Positions 7,520 to 16,745 of a stretch of 64,000 nucleotides of DNA are shown in pieces. Within the stretch, counting starts at the first letter, position 1. The number at the start of each line of letters is the position of its first letter. The position numbers and the translations under genes are program-made. The stretch comes from Edaphobacter sp. Lineage in GTDB: Bacteria; Acidobacteriota; Terriglobia; Terriglobales; Acidobacteriaceae. The stretch is taken from contig NZ_JAPWKF010000008.1 in NCBI RefSeq assembly GCF_028283685.1, forward strand, positions 463,298 through 527,297, in the 5' to 3' direction. Under the pieces are notes generated by a model. That model did not search any database. It was given only the letters and a program-made list of their open reading frames with translations, and was not told the DNA's origin.

Positions 7520-9231
7520 ATTCAAGCGCAGCCGAAATTGATCTGAAGCTCCGCGACGACTTTCGCCGCTATCTGCGAGAGTACGGGATCGAGTCGACAA
7601 TCATCGACCCTGTGTTGGCCGTACTCTTCCGCACGCTGGCTTCGCAGCTCCACGCTCTGTCCTCCGACACGGACAGGCTCCGGACTGCGCTGCTCGATGA
7701 GCTTCTGGCGGGCCTCGGTTTTGAGCGGCGCTTTGCCCATCCGGCGCAGTTGGTGGTGCGTTATCACTGCCAGACAGAGTCTGCTCATGTGAGTGCGGGA
7801 ACCATCCTGAGCGGAGAGCCTGAGAGCGGCGGCCGGATGAACTTTACGACGGACTATGGTATCTCGGTCTCTGCTGCACGGATTGCGGCGGTGTTCATTT
7901 ACCAGTGCTCTCGGCAAGGCGGCCGTTCAGCAGATGCAGATTCCGGCGGTGAGCTGCGCCTGCTGAGCGGTATTGAGCTGCCAACGGAAAGCCTGCGTGC
8001 AGGCCCATCGTACGGTGCAGTACCGGCGAAATTAGGACCGCATCCTGCGATCTACATTGCGATTGAGAATCTGGCTCCGGCACATCTTTCCCGTCATGGA
8101 ATTTTTTTGCAGACCAGCCCGGAGGCCACCCTGTTAGGCGAGCAGTTAGAGCGCGAAAACTGGTGTCTCGCCTCGAACGACGGCCGGTTTGAAGCTGCAG
8201 GTGTGATCCGTCCAGGCGAACTGAACGCGGGACAGCGACAGCTGCATTGGTTGAAGATGACCGACGAAGCCGCGGAGTTACAGAAAGGTGTAGAGACGCC
8301 ATCGTTGCCTGGAGGATTCTGGCGGGGGAGATGCTTTGTGCTCCCGGCGATTCCTGCGCAACGACATTTTCTATGCGATGCCCCACAGGGTGTGGAGGCT
8401 CCGCTCCGCTCGATCTTCGAACGCCCAGGACTCTTTCTCAGGCCGCGGGCGTGGCTGCGCATACAGCTCGATGCCCGAATCGAAACGCTGCACACAGCCA
8501 TCTCGGCCGTCTATCTGCATGCGCAGAGCGCCTCCAATGTGGAGTGTTCCAACCAGACGGTGAACTTCAAAGAGCACGGCACGACGATCCCTGTCAGCAG
8601 AGACACTGGTGGCCGCTCCTTTCTTGTAGCGCCGCTTTCGATCACTGGCGAAAGCGGGGAGAACTATCTTCCTGAGTTCCAACCTTCCTTCAGCCCCGGG
8701 ATCGGGAGATATCGTCTTCACCAGGGCTATCTAACGTTGTTGCCGGGAAAGATGCCGGATGGATCAGACGAAACCTATGCCAACGTGCGTCTCTGGATGA
8801 CTGCGGGGGCGGCCGGTAACCAGATGGGAGTTTCGCGTCTACAGAGTTTTGTGCAAGAGCCACTGTCCCGTGGCCTGACGGTTGAAAATATTACAGCGGG
8901 TGCGGGGGGCTCGGATGGAGAGGGTCTGCACTCGGCGCAGCGGCGGTTCTCCGAGGCGTTGCTGTCGCGGCAACGTTTACTCACGCGCGCCGACCTCGAA
9001 ACCTCGATCCGTTCCTTCGATCGTCGCATCACGCATATCGATGTCCATCCAATGCTTGCGCGAAACGCGCGGGGACTGCGTCGGCTGCACCGCATTACGG
9101 TGATGGCGGGGCGCGACAGGTTTGCGGCTCCCGAAGAAGAGGCGCGCGTGCTTGTCAACGACCTGCATCGTTATCTTGCGGAGCGGGTGCCACTCGATGT
9201 GGATGTGAACGTGGAGCTGGCATGGACCTAA
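7516..9231 (+). CDS. tssF: Type VI secretion baseplate protein TssF
   Basis: About 571 residues. The N-terminus (DDFRRYLREYGIESTIIDP followed by LASQLHALSSDTDRLRTAL) has the helical start typical of TssF. The C-terminus carries the region SRQRLLTRADLETSIRSF, a block well conserved in TssF proteins that contact TssG and TssK. TssF forms the baseplate wedge with TssE and TssG. The start at 7516 overlaps the TssE stop by four bases. The end overlaps the TssG start by ten bases. Length and order fit the family. Confidence 0.85.
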   Translation: MNSSAAEIDLKLRDDFRRYLREYGIESTIIDPVLAVLFRTLASQLHALSSDTDRLRTALLDELLAGLGFERRFAHPAQLVVRYHCQTESAHVSAGTILSGEPESGGRMNFTTDYGISVSAARIAAVFIYQCSRQGGRSADADSGGELRLLSGIELPTESLRAGPSYGAVPAKLGPHPAIYIAIENLAPAHLSRHGIFLQTSPEATLLGEQLERENWCLASNDGRFEAAGVIRPGELNAGQRQLHWLKMTDEAAELQKGVETPSLPGGFWRGRCFVLPAIPAQRHFLCDAPQGVEAPLRSIFERPGLFLRPRAWLRIQLDARIETLHTAISAVYLHAQSASNVECSNQTVNFKEHGTTIPVSRDTGGRSFLVAPLSITGESGENYLPEFQPSFSPGIGRYRLHQGYLTLLPGKMPDGSDETYANVRLWMTAGAAGNQMGVSRLQSFVQEPLSRGLTVENITAGAGGSDGEGLHSAQRRFSEALLSRQRLLTRADLETSIRSFDRRITHIDVHPMLARNARGLRRLHRITVMAGRDRFAAPEEEARVLVNDLHRYLAERVPLDVDVNVELAWT

Positions 9232-10151
9232 CCGCCTTACAGTCTTCTGGGAAGGAGTACCCCGCGATGCCCGACTTCGCGCAGGGTACCGCCTGTTTTG
9301 CCCATACGATTGACTCAGCTGTGCATGTGCTCGATGCGCTGGGAATTGCCGAGTCGCGCCTCAACCTGCGCATGGCCGGCGCCGGTCGTCCCAGCCTGCA
9401 GGTTGTGCGCCAGTCTCCACCTGCTGGTACCCTGCTCACTCCCACCGTACCCATCACGTTGTGGATCGCAGGCTTCGGCTGCTTCGAAGCGTTGCCGTTG
9501 CCTATGCGTGAGTCTGGTGGAGAGGCGGAGATGGGCACGCGAGAGCTGTCTCAACTCTTCGATGATCCCATGCAGAAGGCGGCTCAGTGGCTTCGTGCCG
9601 GGGCTCCGCTCTTTCAGATCGGTCCGGGAAGATTTGCGGCTTGCCGCCGCTGGCTTGCGCTCTTCGGTATCGAGTCTGCAGCGTGGCCTGAGGATCTGCT
9701 TTATCCGCTTGCACTGTTAGCGCCTACTCTGCCGGAGATGGCTGCACGCGAGGTCGGGATTCGTTTGACCTTTCTTGTTCTCCTGGGGCTGCCTGTAAAC
9801 AATATTGAATGCAGCGGTGCGCATCGCCTGCTCGGAAGGGAAGACCAGTCGCTTCTCGGTTCGCAGGCGAGCCGTCTCGGACGCGACTTCCTCGTCGGCG
9901 ATCGTCAGCTCGACACCGATTCCGTCACGATTCGACTGGGTCCCGTATCGCTCGATACCTACAACAGCTTCCAGTCTGAACAACGTTGCCGGCTTATTCA
10001 GATGGCCACGGATTTATGCGTGAGCGTTTGGCAGCGTCATTCCATCGCCTGGGTGCTCGAGGATGCGCGGCAGCCCCCTCATCTCGGAGTCGCGTCGAAG
10101 AATAGCCGCATCGGTCTTAACTTTCACCTCGGTCGAGGAGCATGGGCATGA
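9222..10151 (+). CDS. tssG: Type VI secretion baseplate protein TssG
   Basis: The 309-residue product lies between TssF and TssK, as in most type VI clusters. Conserved-looking parts are LNLRMAGAGRPSLQVVRQ near the N-terminus, a middle segment reading LGREDQSLLGSQASRLGRD that fits the family's 'LG-x-x-x-x-LG-x-x-x-x-x-G-x-x' turn, and a C-terminal WVLEDARQPPHLG strand with LGRGAW at the end. TssG bridges TssF and the TssK adaptor in the baseplate. The sequence is divergent, so confidence comes from both motif and context. It overlaps the following TssK gene by ten bases. Confidence 0.8.
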   Translation: MDLTALQSSGKEYPAMPDFAQGTACFAHTIDSAVHVLDALGIAESRLNLRMAGAGRPSLQVVRQSPPAGTLLTPTVPITLWIAGFGCFEALPLPMRESGGEAEMGTRELSQLFDDPMQKAAQWLRAGAPLFQIGPGRFAACRRWLALFGIESAAWPEDLLYPLALLAPTLPEMAAREVGIRLTFLVLLGLPVNNIECSGAHRLLGREDQSLLGSQASRLGRDFLVGDRQLDTDSVTIRLGPVSLDTYNSFQSEQRCRLIQMATDLCVSVWQRHSIAWVLEDARQPPHLGVASKNSRIGLNFHLGRGAWA

Positions 10152-11908
10152 ACCAGAAAGATATTCACCACAACGCGGTCAACTGGGAGTTTGGGATGCT
10201 CGTCGCTCCGGAGCATTTCCTGCGGCAGGAGCGATTCTACGAGGCGGAAAGGCTCTGGATGATGCGCTACACCCACGACAGCTTCGGCTTGATCGGCGGT
10301 GGACCGCGCCTGCCGGAGAGCGAGGTGGGAGCGGTAAGGCATGATCCCATCATTACTCTCCTGGAAGAGGAACACCTGCTGCGCATCACGGTGACGCAAT
10401 GCCGCGGTCTCACCGTATCCGGCACTCCCGTCGAAATTACGCCTGATTATCCACTCGATCAGGAGTTCAGCAAAAGCGAACTGGAGGGCATCAGAGAAGC
10501 GCGCATCTATATTGTGGCTCCGCCCCATGCGTACATGGTCCTCGATGGTCCGCCCGACGAGCACAACCCACAGATGCAGACAGAACGTGTCCGCCGGTGC
10601 CACATTAGTTTGCAACCACATGGAGAGGACGCACAGCACGCAATCGCGGTGGGCCGCGTCCGCCGATCCGAGCGCAGTCTCGCCTATGAGCAGGACCGCA
10701 GCTTCATTCCGCCCTGCACCCATCTCATCGCTTTTAGCGAACTCAGTGCCGCCTGGCGGCGAATCGTGGAACAGCTATCCTATCTCTCCAGCCGCTTCAT
10801 CGAGCTGCATCGCGCTATGCAGGAGTACATCGAGCTGACCCGTGAACGCGGCATCGATGTTGGCATCGATCGCGATACGCTGGAGTTCGTCAAGCGGATT
10901 ATTCCCGCCATTGAGTCATGTCTCTATGACTGTCTGGATCCGGCCCAAAGGCCCGCTCAATTCTTTGGTACCCTTCGCAAATTTCTACAGGGCGCTGCCG
11001 TGGGCCTGGATCTGAACCCGCCGGTGCAGCAGTACTTCGATGCATTGAAGAATGCAGGCGAAACAGAGTTTGTTCCTCTTGTGGAGCAGCAGAAGCAGCT
11101 GCTGAAGAGCTCGCCGCGCTGGAGGGTCGAAGACGATCTCGGCCTGGAGGTGCGCTTCGTACAGAACTCATTACGCAGCCTGCAGACGTTGGAGCGTGCT
11201 CTCGAAGGAAAATACATCGACTTCCGCGTAAGCCCCACGCTCGATACGATGAACTTCGTCTTCGACCGTGGCGGAAGCGCACTCTACAAGCTGGCAGCCA
11301 AGCCCGCGCGGCTACAGGGATTCGGCGATGAGATGACATTCTACTTCGCCAACATCCGGCTTGAAGGGCGTGAAAAATACAGGATTATTCTTACCGCTGA
11401 ACTGGACCATGAGTATGCCGCAGAGACTCAATTGCCCGTTGAGATTCGAATCAACGAAGGAAGCGGATCACGGCGTGCTCCGATCCACGGAATAGGACAG
11501 GTGCGTTTCGCAGGCCAGAAGAACGTGGAGTTCGACTTTGATGCTCCCGACATTGCGACTGTGACTGACCTGCGGGTAGCGGTGCCTGCGCACTTCAGCG
11601 TGCGGACGGCCCTGCTGTTCGTGCGCCATCGCTTCTACGCGCAGGATACAGAGAAGATGAATCTACCGAGTCGATCTACCGAAGCTTCTCCACGAGCGAA
11701 TGAGCTTTTTCAATCGCGTGAAGAAACGCAGGGATTCGCAGCGGTTCGAGCAGATGCGCCGCCACCCAAGGCCTTTCGCCCACCCTTGCAGCCTCAGTCG
11801 GGCAGATCGTGGAATGCGTGGGGCTCTCGTGAGGAGCAGGCGGCGACGTCAGAGACCGGACAAGCGGAAAACCCCATCGCGCCGTCGCGCAGACGACGTC
11901 TGGAATAA
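10142..11908 (+). CDS. tssK: Type VI secretion baseplate adaptor TssK, long form
   Basis: The first 450 residues show the TssK pattern: an N-terminal VNWEFGMLVAPEHFLRQE block (the family has W-x-x-G-x-x-x-x-PQHF), a helical middle, and conserved LYKLAAKPARLQGFGDEM. TssK links the baseplate to the membrane complex in canonical systems. At 588 residues it is about 140 longer than usual. Part of the excess is a beta-rich insertion (about residues 440-510), and part is a Pro/Arg/Gln-rich tail after residue 520 that looks disordered. Two starts, 10142 and 10148, are close. The absence of TssL and TssM genes in the window makes the extended C-terminus notable. Confidence 0.85.
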   Translation: MGMNQKDIHHNAVNWEFGMLVAPEHFLRQERFYEAERLWMMRYTHDSFGLIGGGPRLPESEVGAVRHDPIITLLEEEHLLRITVTQCRGLTVSGTPVEITPDYPLDQEFSKSELEGIREARIYIVAPPHAYMVLDGPPDEHNPQMQTERVRRCHISLQPHGEDAQHAIAVGRVRRSERSLAYEQDRSFIPPCTHLIAFSELSAAWRRIVEQLSYLSSRFIELHRAMQEYIELTRERGIDVGIDRDTLEFVKRIIPAIESCLYDCLDPAQRPAQFFGTLRKFLQGAAVGLDLNPPVQQYFDALKNAGETEFVPLVEQQKQLLKSSPRWRVEDDLGLEVRFVQNSLRSLQTLERALEGKYIDFRVSPTLDTMNFVFDRGGSALYKLAAKPARLQGFGDEMTFYFANIRLEGREKYRIILTAELDHEYAAETQLPVEIRINEGSGSRRAPIHGIGQVRFAGQKNVEFDFDAPDIATVTDLRVAVPAHFSVRTALLFVRHRFYAQDTEKMNLPSRSTEASPRANELFQSREETQGFAAVRADAPPPKAFRPPLQPQSGRSWNAWGSREEQAATSETGQAENPIAPSRRRRLE

Positions 11909-11925
11909 AGATAGCGGAGAATTGT

Positions 11926-14556
11926 ATGGCATTCCCATTGGATAAATTGTCCGCGGAGTTTGAGACGGCTCTGGATCGCGCGCGCTACTTCGCGGAGGAG
12001 CGCAGGCACGCCAGCATCGCACCAGAGCACCTGCTGTATGTGCTGTTCGAAGAGAAGGCGATGACGGCTTATCTCACGCGAGCAGGCATCCTGCCCGCAC
12101 CGGTACTTGCGGCGCTTACCGTGCGCCTTAATCGACTGCCTGCGATTGACCGCGATCCCGGACGACGTCCCGTTGCCTCGCGTGCTTTGCGTGATCTGAT
12201 CGAGCAGTCGTTTCATGAGATGGATGCGCGTGGGGCCGACATCGCCGAACCCGTGGACTTTCTGCAGGCAGTCTCTGGACATAGCGAGGAACTCGCGAAG
12301 GAGCTGCGCGCAGCGGGCATTACTCGGGAAACACTGATGGAGGCGAAGGATCGCAGCGATTCTACAGCGGAAGCTTTGAATGGCTCGGCTGGAGCGCATG
12401 GATCGAGTTCGTTCGGCGTCGGAACGAATGAACCCTCCGGCAAGCTGCTCCAGCGGTTCGCTCGAGACCTTACAGCACTCGCACGCAGCGGAGAGCTCAT
12501 GCCCGTTGTCGGACGTGACGAAGAAATCCGTCGTGTCATCCAGACGTTGCTGCGTAAGACCAAGAGCAATCCGGTTTGCGTCGGCGATCCTGGCACGGGC
12601 AAGACTTCCATCGCGGAGGGGCTGGCCCTGCGGATTGCTGCTGGAGACGTTCCTGCATCTCTTAAAGGTTGCAGGGTTCTCGCACTTGACCTGACGGCGA
12701 TGGTAGCCGGTGCGAAGTATCGCGGGGAATTTGAAGAGCGGCTCAAAGGCATCGTCGATGAAGTTCGCGCGCGTAAAGGAGAGATCATCCTCTTTCTGGA
12801 TGAGTTGCACACACTGGTCGGCGCCGGCGGCAATGAAGGTGGCATGGATGCTGCCAACATCCTGAAGCCTGCGCTCGCACGCGGCGAGTTGCGCTGCGTC
12901 GGAGCGACGACCTTCGACGAGTATCGCGAAAAGATTGAAAGGGACGGTGCGCTTGCACGACGTTTTGATGTAGTCGTCATCAAGGAGCCCACTGACGAGG
13001 CGATGCTGATCATCCTTCGTGGAGTTCGCTCCCGATACGAGACCTATCATGGTGTCCGGCTGGCCGACGAAGCTCTGCACGCTGCGATCAAACTTTCGCG
13101 GCGATACCTGCCTTCGCGCTTTTTGCCCGATAAGGCAATCGACATCCTTGATGAGGCCTCCGCGCGCATTCGCATGCAGAAAGAGTCGAAGCCGCGCGAG
13201 ATTGACCGGCTGGAGCGCCTGCTGGCCGACAGGAGGATGGAGCTTGAAAGCATGTCTCCTGATGCGAAGCAATACCCCTCTCTCTTCGACGAGATTGCGG
13301 AACTGACAGGTCGCGTTGATGCTTCTACAAGCAGATGGCTGGCGCAGAAGCAGGCCTTCGAACGGTTGCAGGCTACAAAGCAGGCTATCGAGGAGCAGAC
13401 GGTTCTTCTGACCAAAGCTCAGGCCGCAGGCGACATCACCCAGGCAGCTGAGATTCGCTACGGAGCTTTGCATTATCTTGAGGCACAACGCAGCGATCTG
13501 GAGCGTCAGCTTGAAGATGAAGCTGGCCAAAGTCCCGCTGTGCCGGACGAAGTACGAGCGGAGCACGTTGCAGAGGTTATCGCGGAACGTGTCGGCATTC
13601 CCATACACCGGATGCTCGAGAGTGAACGCGAGCGTCTGGTGAAGCTTGAGGATCGGTTGTCGGAGCGTATCTTCGGTCAACCGGAGGCAGTGGTTGCCGT
13701 TGCGGAGGCGGTCAGGCGAATGCGCGCGGATATTGAAACGCAGCGCAAGCCTAACTCGTTTCTCTTCGTCGGACCCACCGGCACGGGAAAGACGGAGTTG
13801 GCCAAGGCGCTGGCAGATGCGCTCTTCGACGACGAGACGGCGCTCATTCGCGTTGATATGGGAGAGTACAAGGATAAAGGTTCCGTCAGCGGACTCATCG
13901 GATCGCGGCCCGGTCTGATCGGCTCTGACGAAGGCGGTTATCTTACGGAACGGGTACGCCGCAGCCCGTACTCCATCGTGCTCTTCGATGAGGTCGAGAA
14001 GGCGCATCCGGAGGTACTGGATCTTCTGCTGGGAGTGCTGGACGAAGGCAGGTTGACCGATGCGAAGGGACGCTTCTGCGATTTCTCGAATGCCATCATT
14101 CTGTTTACCTCCAACCTGGGGGCACGAGAAGCGATGATGCAGAGCGATGAGCCCGAAGCGCGCCGCGCGATTATCTCTGAGGTCGTACGAGCGACGCTTC
14201 GGCCTGAGCTGTACAACCGCATCTCGCAGGTCGTGCCGTTCGATGCGCTCACCTCGGTGGAACTTGAGCGCATCGTAGGGCATTCACTCAACCGGCTTTG
14301 CAAAAAGCTCGCGGAGGAACGTGAGATCGATATGAGCATCCATGAGGCTGCGCTCAAGCATCTGGCCGCGCTCTCCTACGACCCGGAGTATGGCGCAAGA
14401 CCAGTGGGCAGGACCATGCAACAGGTCATCTTCTCGCCCCTGGCCACGGCATTGATCGCGGGTGAGATTGAGCAGGGACAGAAATTGCACCTCAATTATT
14501 CGGAAGAGACAGGACTCAGCTTTGATATCCCTCAGAATGCGACGGCCACTGCATAA
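11926..14556 (+). CDS. clpV: Type VI secretion AAA+ ATPase ClpV (TssH)
   Basis: The 876-residue ATPase has an N-terminal Clp-N repeat region (LDRARYFAEERRHASIAPEHLL). Two AAA+ modules follow. The first Walker A is GDPGTGKT (about residues 222-229) with LFLDELHTLVGAGG as Walker B. The second Walker A is GPTGTGKT (about 616-623) with VLFDEVEKAHPEV as Walker B. A ClpB-like coiled middle domain lies between them. ClpV disassembles contracted TssB-TssC sheaths for reuse. Position after TssK and before another secretion-locus gene supports ClpV over ClpB. Seventeen bases separate it from TssK, and its 3' end overlaps the next gene by 20 bases. The long minus-strand open frame across it is a codon-usage shadow. 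Confidence 0.93.
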   Translation: MAFPLDKLSAEFETALDRARYFAEERRHASIAPEHLLYVLFEEKAMTAYLTRAGILPAPVLAALTVRLNRLPAIDRDPGRRPVASRALRDLIEQSFHEMDARGADIAEPVDFLQAVSGHSEELAKELRAAGITRETLMEAKDRSDSTAEALNGSAGAHGSSSFGVGTNEPSGKLLQRFARDLTALARSGELMPVVGRDEEIRRVIQTLLRKTKSNPVCVGDPGTGKTSIAEGLALRIAAGDVPASLKGCRVLALDLTAMVAGAKYRGEFEERLKGIVDEVRARKGEIILFLDELHTLVGAGGNEGGMDAANILKPALARGELRCVGATTFDEYREKIERDGALARRFDVVVIKEPTDEAMLIILRGVRSRYETYHGVRLADEALHAAIKLSRRYLPSRFLPDKAIDILDEASARIRMQKESKPREIDRLERLLADRRMELESMSPDAKQYPSLFDEIAELTGRVDASTSRWLAQKQAFERLQATKQAIEEQTVLLTKAQAAGDITQAAEIRYGALHYLEAQRSDLERQLEDEAGQSPAVPDEVRAEHVAEVIAERVGIPIHRMLESERERLVKLEDRLSERIFGQPEAVVAVAEAVRRMRADIETQRKPNSFLFVGPTGTGKTELAKALADALFDDETALIRVDMGEYKDKGSVSGLIGSRPGLIGSDEGGYLTERVRRSPYSIVLFDEVEKAHPEVLDLLLGVLDEGRLTDAKGRFCDFSNAIILFTSNLGAREAMMQSDEPEARRAIISEVVRATLRPELYNRISQVVPFDALTSVELERIVGHSLNRLCKKLAEEREIDMSIHEAALKHLAALSYDPEYGARPVGRTMQQVIFSPLATALIAGEIEQGQKLHLNYSEETGLSFDIPQNATATA

Positions 14557-16681
14557 CGGCCTGGCGCTCGCCGCTGCGACCTTCTCACTTCTCCTTCTTG
14601 CGCCGTCCTGCATGGATGCCTTGGAGACAGCCGGGTCTTTGCCTGCGAGTGATGCAGCGCAGGGTTGGGTCCGTCTCTTCGACGGAACCTCCCGCTCCGG
14701 CTGGTCCAGCAATGGAGACTGGCAGATCCGCAGCAACACGCTCGTCTCGGACTCGACGCAGCAGAGCCGATTGCGAACGACTGCTTCGTTCTCTGACTTC
14801 GATCTGAAGTTCGAGGCTCGTATCACCGGTGGTCCCTCTACGTTGCTGCTACGCGCCGATCCGCAAAGCAAGCCCGCGCAGCCGGGCTACACCATGTCAC
14901 TCAGCGACGCTACGATTGCGGGAATCAGTGGAGGGGAGCCAGTCTCCGCTTCGGCTCCCGGAGGTTGGAATGTCTATGAAGTGAAGGCGGAGGGCACTCA
15001 TCTGCTCGCTATGCTCAACGGAAAAATTACAGCGGATGGAAAGAATACAAAGAATCGCGTGGGTTACTTTGAGTTTTCCGCGCCGCGCGGCGCGACGCTG
15101 GAGGTGCGCTCCATCCAGCTCAAGCCTCTGGGACTCGACCGGCTTTACAACGGCTCCAACCTTGACGGCTGGCGAGCTGTATCCGCACCCACCCCGGAGA
15201 AAAAATCGAAGTTGAAGCTGCCGATTCCGGGACTGTCGGGCAAGCCCAAACCCCTAAAAAATGTTCGTTGGTCGGGCTCAGGAGGCATTCACGGAGAAGG
15301 GGGAGAAGGACTGCTTGAGTCGACCACCGCATATGACGATTTCGTGTTGCAGTTCACGGCGAGGACTCCTGCGATTGATGGCGACGGCCATACCGCGACG
15401 GAGATATTCTTTCGCGGAACTCCGGGACAGTTCAATTCTGGATATGCGATCAGTACCGACACAGCAACAGCGCGTCAGCTCAAAGACGGAAAATCCTTCG
15501 GTGTCGGCGGTTTGGTCAGCTTAGAAAAAGCGAACGCCTCTTCGATAGCCGCCGGGCAATCCTTTACAGGTACCGTAATCGCTCGTGCCCATCGCGTCTC
15601 GGTATGGATCAACGGCGCTCTGGTGACCGATTACTATGATTCTCGTCCTGAGGGTGCCTACCATTCGGCCGCCGGACCCTTGGGTTTTCGCATACGAAGC
15701 GACAAGGCCAAGCTGGACCTGCTCGATGTCCAGATAGCGACTCTGCCGAAAGGGCCTGCTCCTCCGCCTCCACCGGTACCTGTCGCAGCGGTTCCCCCAA
15801 CGCCGCCTGCCGCACCTGCTGCCGCTCCGCCCACCGGGATGGTTGTGCCCACGGTGCTTGGCCCGTCTCCTGAGGAGAAAGCCAACCAAGAGCAGATCCG
15901 CAGATTAACCATGGATGCGTTGAGCGCCTCCACGCCGGAAGACGCAGTGCGTATCAACAAGCAGATCCTGTTTCTTGATCCGGGGGACATGCCTGCGCAG
16001 CAGCGTCTGGACAAAGCCCAGGGACAGATCGACGCCGCAAGCGCACAGCGCGAGCATGGGATGGCAGAGCAGCAGGCTTCCACTAGCAGGCTTCAGGAAA
16101 ATATCGCGCGGCGCGATGCGCTCGTTCGCCAGACGCAGGACGCCTTGCTGCAAGGCAATCTCAACCAGGCAAAAGACCGGTTGAATGACGCGCAAAGGCT
16201 GGGAGCCAGCGGTCCTGCAGTCGATCGGCTACAGTCGCTCATCCGATCCCGGCTCAGAGACCGTCTGCTGCTTCGCGCCGGCCTCGGGGGAGGTGGCCTT
16301 CTTGCTCTCGTCGGACTCCCCATCTTTTTCTGGAGACGCCGTGGCAGGACCGTGATCGCGTATCTCATCGCCATCGACGGCGTCGACAAGGGTAAGCGTT
16401 ACCTCCTAAACCAGGAAGTCACGCACATCGGTGGGGTCGCCATGGACGGCGGCAGAAAAAACGAGGTGCTCGTTCGCGATCCGGACCGGCAGGTATCTCG
16501 CTTTCACTGCGAGGTGCATAAACGTGACAGGAGTTGTTATCTGATCGATCTCGACAGCTCGAATGGTACTTTTCTGAGCAATCGTGCTCTCCAGCCCGGG
16601 GTCGCTGCCAGGCTGCGCGATGGAGACAGGTTCACTCTCGCTCGAGCCGCCGCCTTCGAACTGCATCTGGAACGTCAGTAG
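14537..16681 (+). CDS. Secretion-locus protein with two DUF1080-like domains, membrane helix and FHA domain
   Basis: About 714 residues from the ATG at 14537, inside the end of clpV. A hydrophobic signal/anchor with Cys (LLLLAPSC) opens the protein. Two LamG-fold DUF1080-like modules follow, recognised by GWVRLFDGTSRSGW (near residue 40) and LDRLYNGSNLDGWRAV (near 200). A Pro/Ala-rich linker, a Gln-rich helical region with a TPR-like look, and one transmembrane helix (LLALVGLPIFFW) come next. The C-terminus is an FHA domain: GGRKNEVLVRDPDRQVSRFHC and then DLDSSNGTFLSN, with the canonical S-R-F-H and S-S-N-G-T. The predicted topology is sugar-binding-like modules outside and a phosphothreonine-binding domain inside. 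This would suit a transmembrane signalling or anchoring part. Function is inferred. Confidence 0.8.
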   Translation: MRRPLHNGLALAAATFSLLLLAPSCMDALETAGSLPASDAAQGWVRLFDGTSRSGWSSNGDWQIRSNTLVSDSTQQSRLRTTASFSDFDLKFEARITGGPSTLLLRADPQSKPAQPGYTMSLSDATIAGISGGEPVSASAPGGWNVYEVKAEGTHLLAMLNGKITADGKNTKNRVGYFEFSAPRGATLEVRSIQLKPLGLDRLYNGSNLDGWRAVSAPTPEKKSKLKLPIPGLSGKPKPLKNVRWSGSGGIHGEGGEGLLESTTAYDDFVLQFTARTPAIDGDGHTATEIFFRGTPGQFNSGYAISTDTATARQLKDGKSFGVGGLVSLEKANASSIAAGQSFTGTVIARAHRVSVWINGALVTDYYDSRPEGAYHSAAGPLGFRIRSDKAKLDLLDVQIATLPKGPAPPPPPVPVAAVPPTPPAAPAAAPPTGMVVPTVLGPSPEEKANQEQIRRLTMDALSASTPEDAVRINKQILFLDPGDMPAQQRLDKAQGQIDAASAQREHGMAEQQASTSRLQENIARRDALVRQTQDALLQGNLNQAKDRLNDAQRLGASGPAVDRLQSLIRSRLRDRLLLRAGLGGGGLLALVGLPIFFWRRRGRTVIAYLIAIDGVDKGKRYLLNQEVTHIGGVAMDGGRKNEVLVRDPDRQVSRFHCEVHKRDRSCYLIDLDSSNGTFLSNRALQPGVAARLRDGDRFTLARAAAFELHLERQ

Positions 16682-16745
16682 GCCGTAAGCTACGACGGCA
16701 AGGAAAGTCAGATCTGCTACGGCAGGTCGTTCTGGAGAGATGCAA

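Noticed and set aside
11794..14283. An 829-codon open frame on the minus strand across clpV
   Set aside because: It lies exactly antisense to a gene with complete ClpV motifs, has no family features, and arises from codon bias in GC-rich coding sequence.
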